Notes: generated from the sequence alone by a model not told the origin. A DNA stretch of 64,000 bases from Fidelibacterota bacterium (GCA_014239435.1 JAAZYX010000026.1:1-64000); one strand, 5' to 3'; counted from the stretch's first letter, positions 34,312 through 44,448 are shown. Translations and numbers: made by a program.

Positions 34312-35925
34312 TTATCTCTTCTTTTTTTTCTTCTTTTTCTTTGATTTTTTAACATGAGAAATTAGCGGCCTTTTTCCTTTTTTCTGAAAGCTGATTATAA
34401 TTTTCTCTGCCTTTTCAAACGGAACCGTCATAAAAGAAAATGAATCCATAATTTGAATATCGCTGATATCCTTTGCTTTCATGGACACTTTACTCAATAC
34501 CAAATCCACCAGCTTTTTCCCGGTCATTCTATCTTTCTTTCCTACCGCGACAAAAAGTCTGGTTTTGCCTTGCTGATCTAGATTTTTTCCTCTCGAATTT
34601 AAATTTTCAACATTCCCATACGATTTAGGGTTTAGCGCTTCTTCGAAGCTATAATTCAAAACGGCAGCTAGAATTTCGGTATGGTTATTTTCGCTGAGCA
34701 GCATTTTCGCCCAAGTATAATAATCGGTAGGAATCGTACCTTTTTGCACAGAGGTCAAATTTTCATCAATTTTTTTCCGCTTCGCATTGATGATGTCCTC
34801 CACCATCGGTACGGCAGATTTTTTGATATCCGAGCCGGCCTTCCGCTGAATAAACATCAGCCTTGAATATTCATTGGGTGTAATAAACGTAATGGCCGTC
34901 CCTTCTTTTCCCGCTCTGCCGGTCCGGCCGATTCGATGGACGTACGCCTCCGGATCCTGCGGAAGGGAATAATTTATGACGTGCGTCAAATCGGTGACAT
35001 CAATTCCCCTTGCGGCAACATCCGTAGCAACAAGAATATTGGTTTTTTTATTTTTAAATTTGTTAAGAGTGCGTTCCCGCTGCGCTTGAGAAATATCTCC
35101 GTGGATGGCTTCCGAATCATATCCTCTGTCCGCTAATTGGGTTGCAACTTGATCCACATTAATTTTGGTTCTGCAAAACACAAGCCCATAAAAATTATCT
35201 TCAATATCAATAATTCTGCACAGCGCACCGAATTTATCGGCTGCCCTCACTTCGAAATAAATTTGCTCGGTAAGGTCGGTTGTCAGCTGCACCTTTTTGG
35301 CAGTGAGCAACTCATAGCCATCCATATATTTTTTGGCAAGACTCTTGATTCTGTTCGGCATGGTCGCAGAAAATAGTAATGTTTTTTTATCGGGATTTGT
35401 GTACTCGAAAATTTCTTCCATGTCATCAATAAATCCCATATTTAGCATTTCATCCGCTTCATCCAAAATGAGATGCTCGATTTTGTCCAGTTTCAATGTC
35501 CTTCTCTTGAGATGATCTATTACTCTTCCCGGAGAACCGACAACAATATGAACACCTTTTTTGAGTCTTCGCAGCTGCTGATCAATAGATTGTCCTCCGT
35601 AAATAGGCACTGTTTTGATATCCTTTGCACCTTTTAGCGAGGATATTTCTTCCGAAACCTGAATGGCCAATTCTCGGGTTGGAACCAATATCAGCGCCTG
35701 AACATCCTTATTATCAGCGTGTATCATTTCAATTAATGGAAGGCCAAAAGCAGCCGTTTTTCCTGTGCCTGTTTGGGCTTGCGCAATGATGTTCGAATCG
35801 TTCTTCAGCATAAGGGGAATGGTAAGCGCTTGAATTTCCGTCGGCTCTTCAAATCCTTTTTTATTCACTGCTGACAGAATTTTATCTGAAAGTCCTAAGT
35901 CGTTGAATGTGATATTTTTTTTCAT
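34312..35925 (-). CDS. deaD: DEAD-box RNA helicase (DeaD/CsdA-DbpA type)
   Basis: A 537-residue ATP-dependent RNA helicase for ribosome assembly or RNA turnover. Q motif around FEEPTEIQALTIP, AQTGTGKTAAF (I), PTRELAIQV (Ia), DEADEML (II), SATMP (III) and HRIGRTGRAGKEG (VI) are intact. Residues ~450-525 form a DbpA/CsdA-like RNA-binding domain (TRLFVAVGKKDRMTGKKLVDLVL). The protein ends in about nine consecutive lysines followed by Arg, encoded by an A-rich tract, which may add RNA affinity. It lies 20 bases downstream of alr. Confidence 0.95.
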   Translation of the reverse strand: MKKNITFNDLGLSDKILSAVNKKGFEEPTEIQALTIPLMLKNDSNIIAQAQTGTGKTAAFGLPLIEMIHADNKDVQALILVPTRELAIQVSEEISSLKGAKDIKTVPIYGGQSIDQQLRRLKKGVHIVVGSPGRVIDHLKRRTLKLDKIEHLILDEADEMLNMGFIDDMEEIFEYTNPDKKTLLFSATMPNRIKSLAKKYMDGYELLTAKKVQLTTDLTEQIYFEVRAADKFGALCRIIDIEDNFYGLVFCRTKINVDQVATQLADRGYDSEAIHGDISQAQRERTLNKFKNKKTNILVATDVAARGIDVTDLTHVINYSLPQDPEAYVHRIGRTGRAGKEGTAITFITPNEYSRLMFIQRKAGSDIKKSAVPMVEDIINAKRKKIDENLTSVQKGTIPTDYYTWAKMLLSENNHTEILAAVLNYSFEEALNPKSYGNVENLNSRGKNLDQQGKTRLFVAVGKKDRMTGKKLVDLVLSKVSMKAKDISDIQIMDSFSFMTVPFEKAEKIIISFQKKGKRPLISHVKKSKKKKKKKKR

Positions 35926-35945
35926 TTAAATCTCTTCTTTTCTTT

Positions 35946-37061
35946 TCAATTTTTCCCAGAAAATATACGTTCTGTCCGGCCTTGAATGGCGGTCAGCAAA
36001 ACATACGGCGTAGAGCCGATGGTGTCTGAAATTTCCTCAACGCGGAGTGAATCTGTTTTGTTCTCTCCAAAAAACAGGACATCCTCTCCCACTTCCACAT
36101 TTTCATTTCCAAAATCCACCATGAGCTGATCCATACAAACGCGCCCGGCGATAGGATATCGTTTCCCATGATACGACACACTGCCTCCATCATACCACGG
36201 TCGCGGAAATCCATCGGCAAATCCGGTTTGAATAACGCCGATATTCGTATCTTTTTCCGCAGTCCACACGCCACCGTAAGATACTTGGGTTCCGGCGGCA
36301 ACTCGGCGCACGTGCACAATAGGTCCGCGAAATTCCATTACGGGTTTAATGTCAATATCAGCCGGAACTTCATCCGAAGGAAATGCACCGTAGAGCAGCA
36401 TGCCCACACGTACCGCATCAAATCCGGATTCCGGGATATTCAGCACCGAACCGCTGTTGGAAAAATGTTTGATTTTGAAAGTCAGTCCTAATGCATTTGC
36501 AGAGTGAAGAATAGAATTGAATTGGCCCAACTGCATATTGGCGTAGCCGAGGTCACCTTCATCGGCAGTAGCATAGTGACTGTAAATTCCCTCGCACCGA
36601 ATCCCGTCCGCATCCTTCAATTTTAATAAAACGGATTCCGCTTCATCCATTGCGATTCCAAGGCGCGTCATTCCGGTATCTATTTTGAGATGCACTTTCG
36701 GCGATTCGCCATTTTCAGCGTGGAAGCCAATTACACTATCCAAATCATCGGAGTGCGATATATTTAAGGTAATATTTCTATCAACCGCATCGCTAAGAAT
36801 ATCCGGGTGCAATCGGCTGAATACAAAAATATCCGCGGCAATTCCGGCATCCCGAAGCTCAATTGCTTCCTCGAATGTGAAGACTGCAAAATAATCACAG
36901 CCGTCACTTGCAAGCGCCTTGGTGCATTCCACGGCACCGTGCCCATACGCGTTGGCTTTGACCACCGCCATAATCCTGCGGCCGCCGACTTTTTCCTTCA
37001 CAATTCGGTAGTTGTGCACCAGCCGATCCAGATGAATTATTGCTTTGGGCCCAATGAACAT
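35946..37061 (-). CDS. alr: Alanine racemase
   Basis: Interconverts L- and D-alanine for peptidoglycan. A 371-residue PLP enzyme: AVVKANAYGHGA with the Schiff-base Lys (~35), the barrel motif HLKIDTGMTRLG, and the second catalytic residue Tyr (~262) in TQVSYGGVWT in the C-terminal beta domain; CMDQLMVD completes the active site. Full length for the family. It follows the deoxyribosyltransferase-like gene with a 3-base gap. Confidence 0.96.
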   Translation of the reverse strand: MFIGPKAIIHLDRLVHNYRIVKEKVGGRRIMAVVKANAYGHGAVECTKALASDGCDYFAVFTFEEAIELRDAGIAADIFVFSRLHPDILSDAVDRNITLNISHSDDLDSVIGFHAENGESPKVHLKIDTGMTRLGIAMDEAESVLLKLKDADGIRCEGIYSHYATADEGDLGYANMQLGQFNSILHSANALGLTFKIKHFSNSGSVLNIPESGFDAVRVGMLLYGAFPSDEVPADIDIKPVMEFRGPIVHVRRVAAGTQVSYGGVWTAEKDTNIGVIQTGFADGFPRPWYDGGSVSYHGKRYPIAGRVCMDQLMVDFGNENVEVGEDVLFFGENKTDSLRVEEISDTIGSTPYVLLTAIQGRTERIFSGKN

Positions 37062-37064
37062 TGC

Positions 37065-37526
37065 TTACCTGTATTCCCGTTCCAAAAAGGAAGTTAACTC
37101 ATCAAATGAGTCAAACAGTTTCGAACTGCATGAAAAAATCCAGCCGCTCAAATCCTCTTTCGGAATAGTATTTACCAGATAAACCGGAACGCCAAAATGG
37201 TAGGCAAGTGTTACTTCACCGTGTGTACCGCCGCCTTTAAACACAGATTCATTCCAGAAGCAAATGATATAATCCGATTCCTCAATGACTCCACGAATAT
37301 CGCGTGCGATCAGTTTTCGGATGAATTGCTTGAATTTATCAGGATCGGACATTTTCCAATTTCGGTAATCTTCCGCGCCGTGTTCCGCCACGATTTTCGC
37401 AGATTCCACCACGGGATCCACCACATCGTGCCCAAGGTTTTTCATGAGCCATTTCGTCATATCTCTTCGCCAGTCCGCGCCTTCGCCAACCGCATGTTCC
37501 ATTCCGCCGGAAAGGTACGCTTTCAT
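37065..37526 (-). CDS. Nucleoside 2-deoxyribosyltransferase-like protein
   Basis: A 153-residue Rossmann-like protein. The N-terminal MKAYLSGGMEHA followed by a glycine/acid-rich loop and WRRDMTKWLMKNLGHDVVDP, then SDYIICFWNES and GTHGEVTLAYHFGVPVYLV, match the nucleoside 2-deoxyribosyltransferase-like superfamily (substrate Glu in HGE). Whether it acts on nucleosides or on another ribosyl substrate is open. An in-frame start at 37571 exists, but ATG 37526 overlaps the permease stop as ATGA and fits the family N-terminus. Confidence 0.78.
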   Translation of the reverse strand: MKAYLSGGMEHAVGEGADWRRDMTKWLMKNLGHDVVDPVVESAKIVAEHGAEDYRNWKMSDPDKFKQFIRKLIARDIRGVIEESDYIICFWNESVFKGGGTHGEVTLAYHFGVPVYLVNTIPKEDLSGWIFSCSSKLFDSFDELTSFLEREYR

Positions 37527-38272
37527 TGATTGAGTTTCCGTTTCAGGATGAATCCATTGAGAAAAGTCCATACAATGCCCAAAAAGATCGGGACCAGGAT
37601 AAGCGTGCTGTCAACATGATTCAGAAAGAGAATCGAATGAAATCCCCGAACCACAACGGCAGTTGGTAAAAATTCTAAAAATTGGCTGACGGATTCAGGA
37701 TAATAACCCAATTCAATCAGTAAGCCCGAACCAAAAGCAATCCAAATGAACATTGTCAAAATAGAAAACATAAACAAAGACACGCGATCAATAAGCAAGG
37801 AAAGTGAAATAATCATATTCCCCAGCACAAAATTGAAGCACAATGTAAAGGCAATCATAATCAGGAAATCCGCCGCTCCGAAAGGTGTTGGAATTAACGC
37901 TAGCAATACACCGGCGGCGGCGGTGGAAAAAAGCACAGATTCAACCAGGCTCGTGAGCAATAATCCGGCTATCAATCCCGTCTTGGAACTGGGTGACAAT
38001 GTCAGATTTAAGAGAACACGGCCGTACACGCGAAGGTCGAAGAAATCGCGGAATAATAGCGGCATTACCGCAAAGGCGCCAATCAGCACAACGCAGCCGG
38101 GGAAAACCCATTCGCCGTATGGAATGCCGTTTACACTTTCTCCGATGATAGTATTCAGCACCATGAAAATCATGATGTACAATAACAGCGGCAGCATGAG
38201 GGCGAAACCGAGCGTTGAGAATAACCGGTTTTGGGTCAGCCACCATCTTCGTTTAAACAGTGCCGTAATCAT
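37523..38272 (-). CDS. ABC-type transporter permease (ABC-2 / CcmB-like)
   Basis: A 249-residue protein with six membrane helices. Layout and the short N-terminal amphipathic segment (ALFKRRWWLTQNRLF) fit the ABC-2 permease group, which works as a dimer with a separate ATPase. It overlaps the ATP-binding gene upstream by 4 bases (ATGA), so the two form a two-gene exporter. The substrate is unknown; heme, lipid or drug export are possibilities within the family. Confidence 0.82.
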   Translation of the reverse strand: MITALFKRRWWLTQNRLFSTLGFALMLPLLLYIMIFMVLNTIIGESVNGIPYGEWVFPGCVVLIGAFAVMPLLFRDFFDLRVYGRVLLNLTLSPSSKTGLIAGLLLTSLVESVLFSTAAAGVLLALIPTPFGAADFLIMIAFTLCFNFVLGNMIISLSLLIDRVSLFMFSILTMFIWIAFGSGLLIELGYYPESVSQFLEFLPTAVVVRGFHSILFLNHVDSTLILVPIFLGIVWTFLNGFILKRKLNQ

Positions 38273-39195
38273 TTGAGCCCATCCCTTGCAAATTGGAAAT
38301 CAATCAAATCGCGTAATCCCAGTTTTTTGATGGACAAATCATTCATCACATTTTCTGCGGCTATTCGAATAACTTCAAAAAATACGTGCCTTGTCCGCCC
38401 GTAAAAATGGAAGATATTCCCTATTCTGCTTGGGTTGGAAACTTTGGGCACAGCGGAAAGCTGAAGGTAAAGTTCTTCAGACAAGTGTTCGAATTCGATT
38501 TCAAACTGATGGTATTCAAATGTGCTTTCGAGCAGTCTGTCCAAACTGCCATCCAACAATACACGTCCGCTTTCCAGCATGATAATTCTGTCATGCGCCG
38601 CTTCCACCTCCTCCAACGATTGGCTCACATACAGCACTGTCTTCTTTTTGCGAAGACCCCGAAGCAATTCCCACGTTTCCCGCCTTCCACTTGTATCCAT
38701 GAAGGTTGTTGGTTCATCCAAAATCAACACGGTTGGATCGTGTATCAATGCCCGGACGAGCATTGTTTTTTTCTGAATTCCGGGTGATACTTTTGACGCC
38801 GGCGAATGCAGATATCGGCTCAAATTCAGCGCGCGGGAATAGAGTGAAATCCGTCTTGTTATTGCATCATTATCAGCCCCAAATAAGAGTCCGGAAAATC
38901 GGATATTTTGTTCCAATGTAAGCCAGGGATCCAAGTCAATTTCGTGCGGCACAAAGCCGAGCATCATGCGCGTTTCTTCCCGGCGGTTCTTCGTATCCAA
39001 ACCATGGATGAATACCGACCCGTATTCCGGATTATCAAGGCCCGACAGAATTTTTAAAAGCGTACTTTTCCCGGATTCATTATCGCCAATCACTGCAACC
39101 AGCGATCCCTTTTCAATTCCAAACGTCAACCCCGCCAGAATCGTCTTATCTCCAAAGGTTTTTCCGACTTTTTTGAGTGTTATACTGGCTTCCAT
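38269..39195 (-). CDS. ABC transporter ATP-binding protein
   Basis: A 308-residue ATPase. Walker A is GDNESGKSTLL, Walker B VLILDEPTTFMD, and the switch region YVSQSLEEVEAAHDRIIML. The signature motif is divergent, VSPGIQKK rather than LSGGQ, as in some CcmA-like ATPases. About 90 extra residues follow the ATPase domain (from ~residue 215) and may contact the permease. Partner of the overlapping permease gene. Confidence 0.9.
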   Translation of the reverse strand: MEASITLKKVGKTFGDKTILAGLTFGIEKGSLVAVIGDNESGKSTLLKILSGLDNPEYGSVFIHGLDTKNRREETRMMLGFVPHEIDLDPWLTLEQNIRFSGLLFGADNDAITRRISLYSRALNLSRYLHSPASKVSPGIQKKTMLVRALIHDPTVLILDEPTTFMDTSGRRETWELLRGLRKKKTVLYVSQSLEEVEAAHDRIIMLESGRVLLDGSLDRLLESTFEYHQFEIEFEHLSEELYLQLSAVPKVSNPSRIGNIFHFYGRTRHVFFEVIRIAAENVMNDLSIKKLGLRDLIDFQFARDGLK

Positions 39196-39285
39196 ACTTT
39201 ATTCAAACACAAAGACACTAAAAGTAAAAAATATATTGACCGCCAAACTCTGTTCTTTATCCATAATCTTAATCCATATCCAAGT

Positions 39286-42003
39286 CTAGTGCGCCTCAAA
39301 CCACGACTCGCCAACACCCGAATCCACCACAATCGGAATATCCAGCGGAAGGGCAATGACCATTTCTTCCACAACCATTCCAATTAAATCATCCACTTCT
39401 GCCTTCGGCGCTTCAAACAAAAGTTCATCATGAATCTGCAGCACCATAATGGAACTCATATTGCTTTCCTTCAAATTTTTATGAATAGCAATCATCGCCA
39501 GCTTAATCATTTCTGCATTGGTACCTTGAATCGGCATATTGATCGCCATCCGCTTTGCAGCCTCGCGGTGCATATGGTTTTTGCTGTCAATGTCCCACAC
39601 AGGCCGGCGCCTCCCGAGCATGGTTTCCACGTACTTGTTTTCCCGCGCATGGTCAAGTGTTGATTCAATATAATTTTTAATTCCAGAGTACTGGGTAAAA
39701 TATTCTTCAATAATGGCTTGAGCCTCTTTCCTCGGAACACCAAGTTCCTGACTCATTCGGTACGAACCCGCGCCGTAAATCAATCCGAAGTTTACGATTT
39801 TCGCCGTGCGCCTCATTTCGGGAATAACATCGGAAATGTCTACTCCAAAAATAGCAGACGCTGTTCTGGTATGAATATCCTCGCCCTTTTGAAATCCATC
39901 TAAAAGCGCCGGATCTTTGCTGAGGTGCGCCAAAATTCTGAGTTCAATCTGGGAATAATCACAGGACACAATCTTCCATCCTTTATATTGCGGACGGAAG
40001 GCTTTGCGAATTTCCCGGCCTTCCTCCCTTCGGATGGGAATATTTTGGAAATTTGGATCGCGGCTGGATAGCCTTCCGGTAGCGGCAACGGTTTGGCTGA
40101 ATGTGCTGTGGATGCGCCCCGTTTTTTTATGAATCAATTCCGGAAGCGCATCAATATAGGTACTTCTCAGTTTATTCAATTTTCGATATTCCAGCACGAG
40201 TCTGGGAAGCGGATGATCATTTTTTAACTGCTCAAGAACCGGTTCGGCGGTTGACCTTTTTTGAACCTGCCTAAGTTCCAGCATATCAAATAGAATCTGC
40301 CCAAGCTGCTGTGTAGAATTCACATTGAATTCGGTGCCTGCCTCCTTTTGTATATCCGCCACCAAAACGTCAATTTTCTTGCCCATTTCCTTTGACATTG
40401 CATTGAGTTGTTTTCCATCCACAAACAATCCGTCGAATTCCATTTGAGTCAGAACCGGTATTAACGGTACCTCCACCGAATTAAAAAAGCCGTCCAGTTT
40501 TGCCTCTTTCAGCTTTTCCTGAAAAATTTCAGTGAGCTGGAAGGCAATATCGGCATCTTCCGACGCATAAAATGATGCTTTATCCAGTTCCACTTCTGAC
40601 ATGGGAATCTGGTTCCGCCCGGTTCCGATCAATTCTGAAATCGGCACCATTCTGTAATTCAAATATTCAAGGCTGAGGTTATCCAGTTTATAGGATCGCA
40701 GCTCGGGTTTAATAAGGTGTGCGGCAATCATAGTATCGAATTGGATACCTTGCATTTCCACTCCATGATTTCGAAAAATCAGCGTGTCAAATTTGATGTT
40801 CTGGCCTGTTTTCGCTATGGATGCATCTTCCAAAATAGGGGAAATTTCTTTCAAGACTTCTGCGAGATCATCTGTTCCGAAATTCGATTTTTTCTTATCC
40901 TTATATTGAACAGGAATGTACCAGCCCGAATTCTTTTTGATGGAAAAACTGATGCCAATAATATCAGCCTGCATTGGAATTAAAGAATTTGTTTCCAGAT
41001 CAACCGAAATGAGTTTTGCACCTTCTAAAACCTGAGCCATTGCTTTGAGTTCTTTCATTGTCAGAACTGTTGTATAGGCTTTATCTGACTCTTCCGCTGT
41101 CGGCGCAGTTGCTTCCTTAATTCCCTTTACTTGATTTAGCAATGCATGAAATTCGAGTTCGGTAAAAAGCGATTTCACCGCTTCACCATCCGGCTGTTTC
41201 CGCTCGAAGGCATCCATATCAAAGTCGATATTCATGTCGGTTTTTATGGTAACAAGGTCTTTGCTCAGGATTGCATTTTCGCGCCCTTCCAGCAATCCGT
41301 TTCGAACGCGCTTGTTCGACACATTCTCCGCATTGTCGAGTGCTGCCTCTAGCGATCCGTATTCTTCCAATAGTTTTCGTGCTGATTTTTCGCCAACACC
41401 GGAAACACCCGGAACATTGTCCGACGCGTCGCCCATGAGGCCAAGCATATCAATCATTTTGTCCGGCGGCATTCCCCATTTTTCCTGCACACCCTTTGAA
41501 TCGTAAATCTTGGTTTCGCCGCGTTTCCCGGGCGCATATAAAAAGACATGTTCATTTATGAGCTGCATAAAATCCTTATCGCCGCTTACAATGAAAACAT
41601 CCAGCCCGGCTTCTTCCCCTTTTTTCGCAAGCGTTCCGATGATATCATCCGCTTCAAATCCCGGTTTAACAATTCGAGGAATGCTCAGCGCTTCGAGCAA
41701 ACTCCAGAGGGGTTCTAACTGGGTTTGCATTTCATCCGGCATTTTTTCGCGCGTTGCTTTGTATTCGGGATATTTTTCGTGCCGGAAGGTTTTTTCTTTC
41801 GCATCGAATGCAGCAACCAGTAAATCAGGGTCTTCAACCTTTAACAGCCGAAACAGCTGATTCAAAAATCCAAAAAGCGCGCTGGTATGCTGACCCTTGC
41901 TGTTAATGAGCGGATTGCGGATCATGGCAAAATGCGCGCGGTACAGCATTGCGTAGCCGTCTATGAGGAAAAGACGTTTTCTTTGGGGTTTTTTCGAGGA
42001 CAT
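39286..42003 (-). CDS. polA: DNA polymerase I
   Basis: A 905-residue enzyme with three domains: 5'-3' nuclease (~1-290, FLIDGYAMLYRAHFA, GDASDNVPGV), 3'-5' exonuclease (~325-500) and polymerase (~530-905). Unlike many Pol I proteins, the proofreading site is intact: DLE (~335-337), N402/D406 in GQNIKFD, and Y479-D483 in YASEDAD. Polymerase motifs A (CDYSQIELRILAHLS), B (RRTAKIVNFGLIYG) and C (QIHDELLFE) are present. It fills gaps after Okazaki primer removal and excision repair. Transcribed alone. Confidence 0.97.
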   Translation of the reverse strand: MSSKKPQRKRLFLIDGYAMLYRAHFAMIRNPLINSKGQHTSALFGFLNQLFRLLKVEDPDLLVAAFDAKEKTFRHEKYPEYKATREKMPDEMQTQLEPLWSLLEALSIPRIVKPGFEADDIIGTLAKKGEEAGLDVFIVSGDKDFMQLINEHVFLYAPGKRGETKIYDSKGVQEKWGMPPDKMIDMLGLMGDASDNVPGVSGVGEKSARKLLEEYGSLEAALDNAENVSNKRVRNGLLEGRENAILSKDLVTIKTDMNIDFDMDAFERKQPDGEAVKSLFTELEFHALLNQVKGIKEATAPTAEESDKAYTTVLTMKELKAMAQVLEGAKLISVDLETNSLIPMQADIIGISFSIKKNSGWYIPVQYKDKKKSNFGTDDLAEVLKEISPILEDASIAKTGQNIKFDTLIFRNHGVEMQGIQFDTMIAAHLIKPELRSYKLDNLSLEYLNYRMVPISELIGTGRNQIPMSEVELDKASFYASEDADIAFQLTEIFQEKLKEAKLDGFFNSVEVPLIPVLTQMEFDGLFVDGKQLNAMSKEMGKKIDVLVADIQKEAGTEFNVNSTQQLGQILFDMLELRQVQKRSTAEPVLEQLKNDHPLPRLVLEYRKLNKLRSTYIDALPELIHKKTGRIHSTFSQTVAATGRLSSRDPNFQNIPIRREEGREIRKAFRPQYKGWKIVSCDYSQIELRILAHLSKDPALLDGFQKGEDIHTRTASAIFGVDISDVIPEMRRTAKIVNFGLIYGAGSYRMSQELGVPRKEAQAIIEEYFTQYSGIKNYIESTLDHARENKYVETMLGRRRPVWDIDSKNHMHREAAKRMAINMPIQGTNAEMIKLAMIAIHKNLKESNMSSIMVLQIHDELLFEAPKAEVDDLIGMVVEEMVIALPLDIPIVVDSGVGESWFEAH

Positions 42004-42064
42004 GAAGCCTGAAGTTTACAACGGAATCTGCCGAAGGTGAACAGGCAAAACGGGTAACGGTATT

Positions 42065-44359
42065 TTAATACGTATAAATTAAATTGACGAATAGGTTACG
42101 ATCGGCTCCGGGCCAATAGGAAACGTATCCGCTTCCCCAATCTTCTCCATGGGTTATAATGAGATCGTCCAATGCATTGTTGAGCCGAATGTGAATATCG
42201 AGCGGACCTCTCGCCAGATTTATCCCAACATTTAGTAGATTATATTGCGCCATGGACTTGCCTTCGGTATTGGAATCATCCACAAACCGCTTGCCGACAA
42301 TCTGCCCGTGTAAAAAAACTTCTATGGATGCCAACGGCCGAAAATACAAAGTAGCATTGGCCAGCATGTCAGGACTATTCGGAATAAGATTGCCCTTAAC
42401 AGAGCTATTGTTATCTGAATACTCATGTCTCGAAGATGTAAAATTTCCTTTGAATTTGATAGACTTGGTTGCTTTCCAGCCAAAATCGAATTCCAATCCT
42501 TTTCGGATCACTTTCGGGACTGCGGTATATTCATAGGTTCCTTCTTCTTCAGATTTGATTTTCCGGATAATTTCATTTTCCAAATCCATCACATAAAGGT
42601 TCAGAGACGCATACAGAGATTCCGTTGTGTAATTCATTCCCAATTCCACATCCGTGACGGATTCCGGATAAGCGCCGGCAATGCTGAATGACCATTCATC
42701 CGGATTGATAATTTGGGCATCAGCCGGTTCCTTCCGAGTTTGCCCGATACTGCCAAACAGTGACAAATGTTCATTAAAGACATACACACCACCAAGTTTC
42801 GGGTTTGCAAAAACCCAATTTGCAGAAAGCTGATGGCCAACGGCGTGTCCGATCTTATCTTGATCCATATTCCACCCGTGGTTCACAAGCTGCATTTCTG
42901 CCGATAAAATCAATTCGTCACTCAAATGATACAAATAATGAATAAAGCCGGTGAATGAAATCTTTTTTCCAGAATAATTGTAATACGTGAATTCTCCGAC
43001 ATCGTTCAAAAGTGAATGGCTGAAACTTGAAATATTCCCATAATGGTCACCGGCGTAATATCGGATTTCGCCGCCGATGTCCAGTCGGTACCATTCGCTC
43101 TGTTTGGTCCATTGCGGTATAACGCCAACGTATCGGTTTGAAAGCCATTTTCTCCTCAAAAGATTGGTCGTGGAATCTGCGTAGGATGTATCGGTAATGG
43201 TGTCAAGATTGTAATCGTAAAACTTTACCCCAGATTTATTGGATTCGTAGTAGCCGCTGCCTAAAACAAGATAAGCAGTATTATGAAACACGGATCCATT
43301 CTGAAGTTTGAATCGAGAATTCAACGCATAAATCTGCTGCAGAAAATCATCCGTAAAATTTTTGCTTCCCGCTTTTCGTTTATCCCTGTCAAAAATATCC
43401 TCACCGTACACTCCATCCCATAACAAATCCGTATTCTCATATCCGATCAATCCCGTGAATTTGTGGGATACATTTCTTTCGCTGTATTCCGCGCCGAGTG
43501 AAACTGCGCGCTGGATGGACGCATGATCATCACGGTATCCATCAGAGGTAATTTGTGAGAATCGCCCGGAGAATGACCAATTTTCACCTAACCGTTCCCC
43601 GGATGTGTATTTCAAAGATGATTTTATGGTATTGTACGATCCTGCCCCATAACTCGCTATAATATCCTCCTCTTCGGATCTGACTTTAGACAACACATTT
43701 ATAGATCCTCCAAAAGCCGCCGCACCATACAGGCTGTTTCCGATTCCGCGCTGAATCTGCACATCCTCGGCGTCGGAAAGAATGTCGCCGTGATCCACCC
43801 AATAGACTTGGTGGCTTTCATTGTCATTCATGGGCACGTTGTCTATCATAACTGCAATTCTGCTCTGATCAAATCCGCGGATGGAAACATAGGAGTATCC
43901 TGTTCCATTTCCACTTTCGCTGTAGGAATAAATTCCCGGTTCGGTTGCCAGTACCATTGGCACATCCTGATGCGTGAAAAATGTTTTTATTTCGGGTTCC
44001 GTCAATGTGGAAAATGCTGACGGAGTGGTTCCGGCGATTGCGCGATTCGCCAAGACATGCACTTCATCTCCCGGCAGGACAATAGATTCAATTTCGATCG
44101 TCATTGTTTCGGACAAAACGTTCACTCGGTACACACGGTAGCCAATGCGAATAATGGTTATTTCTTTTCCGAGAGGGATGTTGAGGAAAAAGTTACCGTT
44201 TTCATCGGTAGTCGTTCCCTTTTCTCCCGCTGTTACATTCGCTTCAGCAATGGCTTCTTTCGTAATGGAATCAATCACGCGTCCGGAAATTCCTACTTGC
44301 TGAGAAAAAATAACGGAAATACATAATCCGATACTTAAAATGAAAGACTGTGGTTTCAT
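42065..44359 (-). CDS. TonB-dependent outer-membrane receptor under TPP riboswitch control
   Basis: About 764 residues. Signal peptide (ILSIGLCISVIFSQQ), a CarboxypepD_reg-like/beta-sandwich domain (GISGRVIDSITKEAIAEANV, TDENGNFFLNIP), the plug domain with YVSIRGFDQSRIAVMIDNVPMND and VQIQRGIGNSLYGAAAFGG, then a 22-strand barrel ending FVNLIYTY with the C-terminal aromatic. ATG 44359 is chosen because all bases upstream belong to a TPP riboswitch. The switch makes thiamine or a precursor the most probable ligand, imported with TonB/proton-motive energy. Confidence 0.93.
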   Translation of the reverse strand: MKPQSFILSIGLCISVIFSQQVGISGRVIDSITKEAIAEANVTAGEKGTTTDENGNFFLNIPLGKEITIIRIGYRVYRVNVLSETMTIEIESIVLPGDEVHVLANRAIAGTTPSAFSTLTEPEIKTFFTHQDVPMVLATEPGIYSYSESGNGTGYSYVSIRGFDQSRIAVMIDNVPMNDNESHQVYWVDHGDILSDAEDVQIQRGIGNSLYGAAAFGGSINVLSKVRSEEEDIIASYGAGSYNTIKSSLKYTSGERLGENWSFSGRFSQITSDGYRDDHASIQRAVSLGAEYSERNVSHKFTGLIGYENTDLLWDGVYGEDIFDRDKRKAGSKNFTDDFLQQIYALNSRFKLQNGSVFHNTAYLVLGSGYYESNKSGVKFYDYNLDTITDTSYADSTTNLLRRKWLSNRYVGVIPQWTKQSEWYRLDIGGEIRYYAGDHYGNISSFSHSLLNDVGEFTYYNYSGKKISFTGFIHYLYHLSDELILSAEMQLVNHGWNMDQDKIGHAVGHQLSANWVFANPKLGGVYVFNEHLSLFGSIGQTRKEPADAQIINPDEWSFSIAGAYPESVTDVELGMNYTTESLYASLNLYVMDLENEIIRKIKSEEEGTYEYTAVPKVIRKGLEFDFGWKATKSIKFKGNFTSSRHEYSDNNSSVKGNLIPNSPDMLANATLYFRPLASIEVFLHGQIVGKRFVDDSNTEGKSMAQYNLLNVGINLARGPLDIHIRLNNALDDLIITHGEDWGSGYVSYWPGADRNLFVNLIYTY

Positions 44360-44361
44360 GT

Positions 44362-44448
44362 GGTTTCCTTCGCTGGTATTATCCATATCAGGTTCAGTGG
44401 GTTTATTCTCAGCCGTCAACGCCGCTGATGACAGCACCCCGTTGGGTG
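44362..44448 (-). promoter_or_regulatory. Thiamine pyrophosphate (TPP, THI-box) riboswitch
   Basis: Minus strand, in order: ACGGGGTGCT (44442-44433), a variable stem, GGCTGAGA, ACCC, TGAACCTGATATGGATAA (pyrophosphate-sensing helix) and TACCAGCGAAGGAAACC. These are the universally conserved TPP aptamer segments. The ATG follows only seven bases after AAGGA, so the conserved GCGAAGGA of the aptamer also serves as the Shine-Dalgarno. Binding of TPP should therefore block translation initiation directly. Confidence 0.95.

Noticed and set aside
44360-44437. N-terminal extension of the TonB receptor starting at 44437
   Set aside because: These codons are the TPP aptamer itself; ATG 44359 with its signal peptide is the true start.
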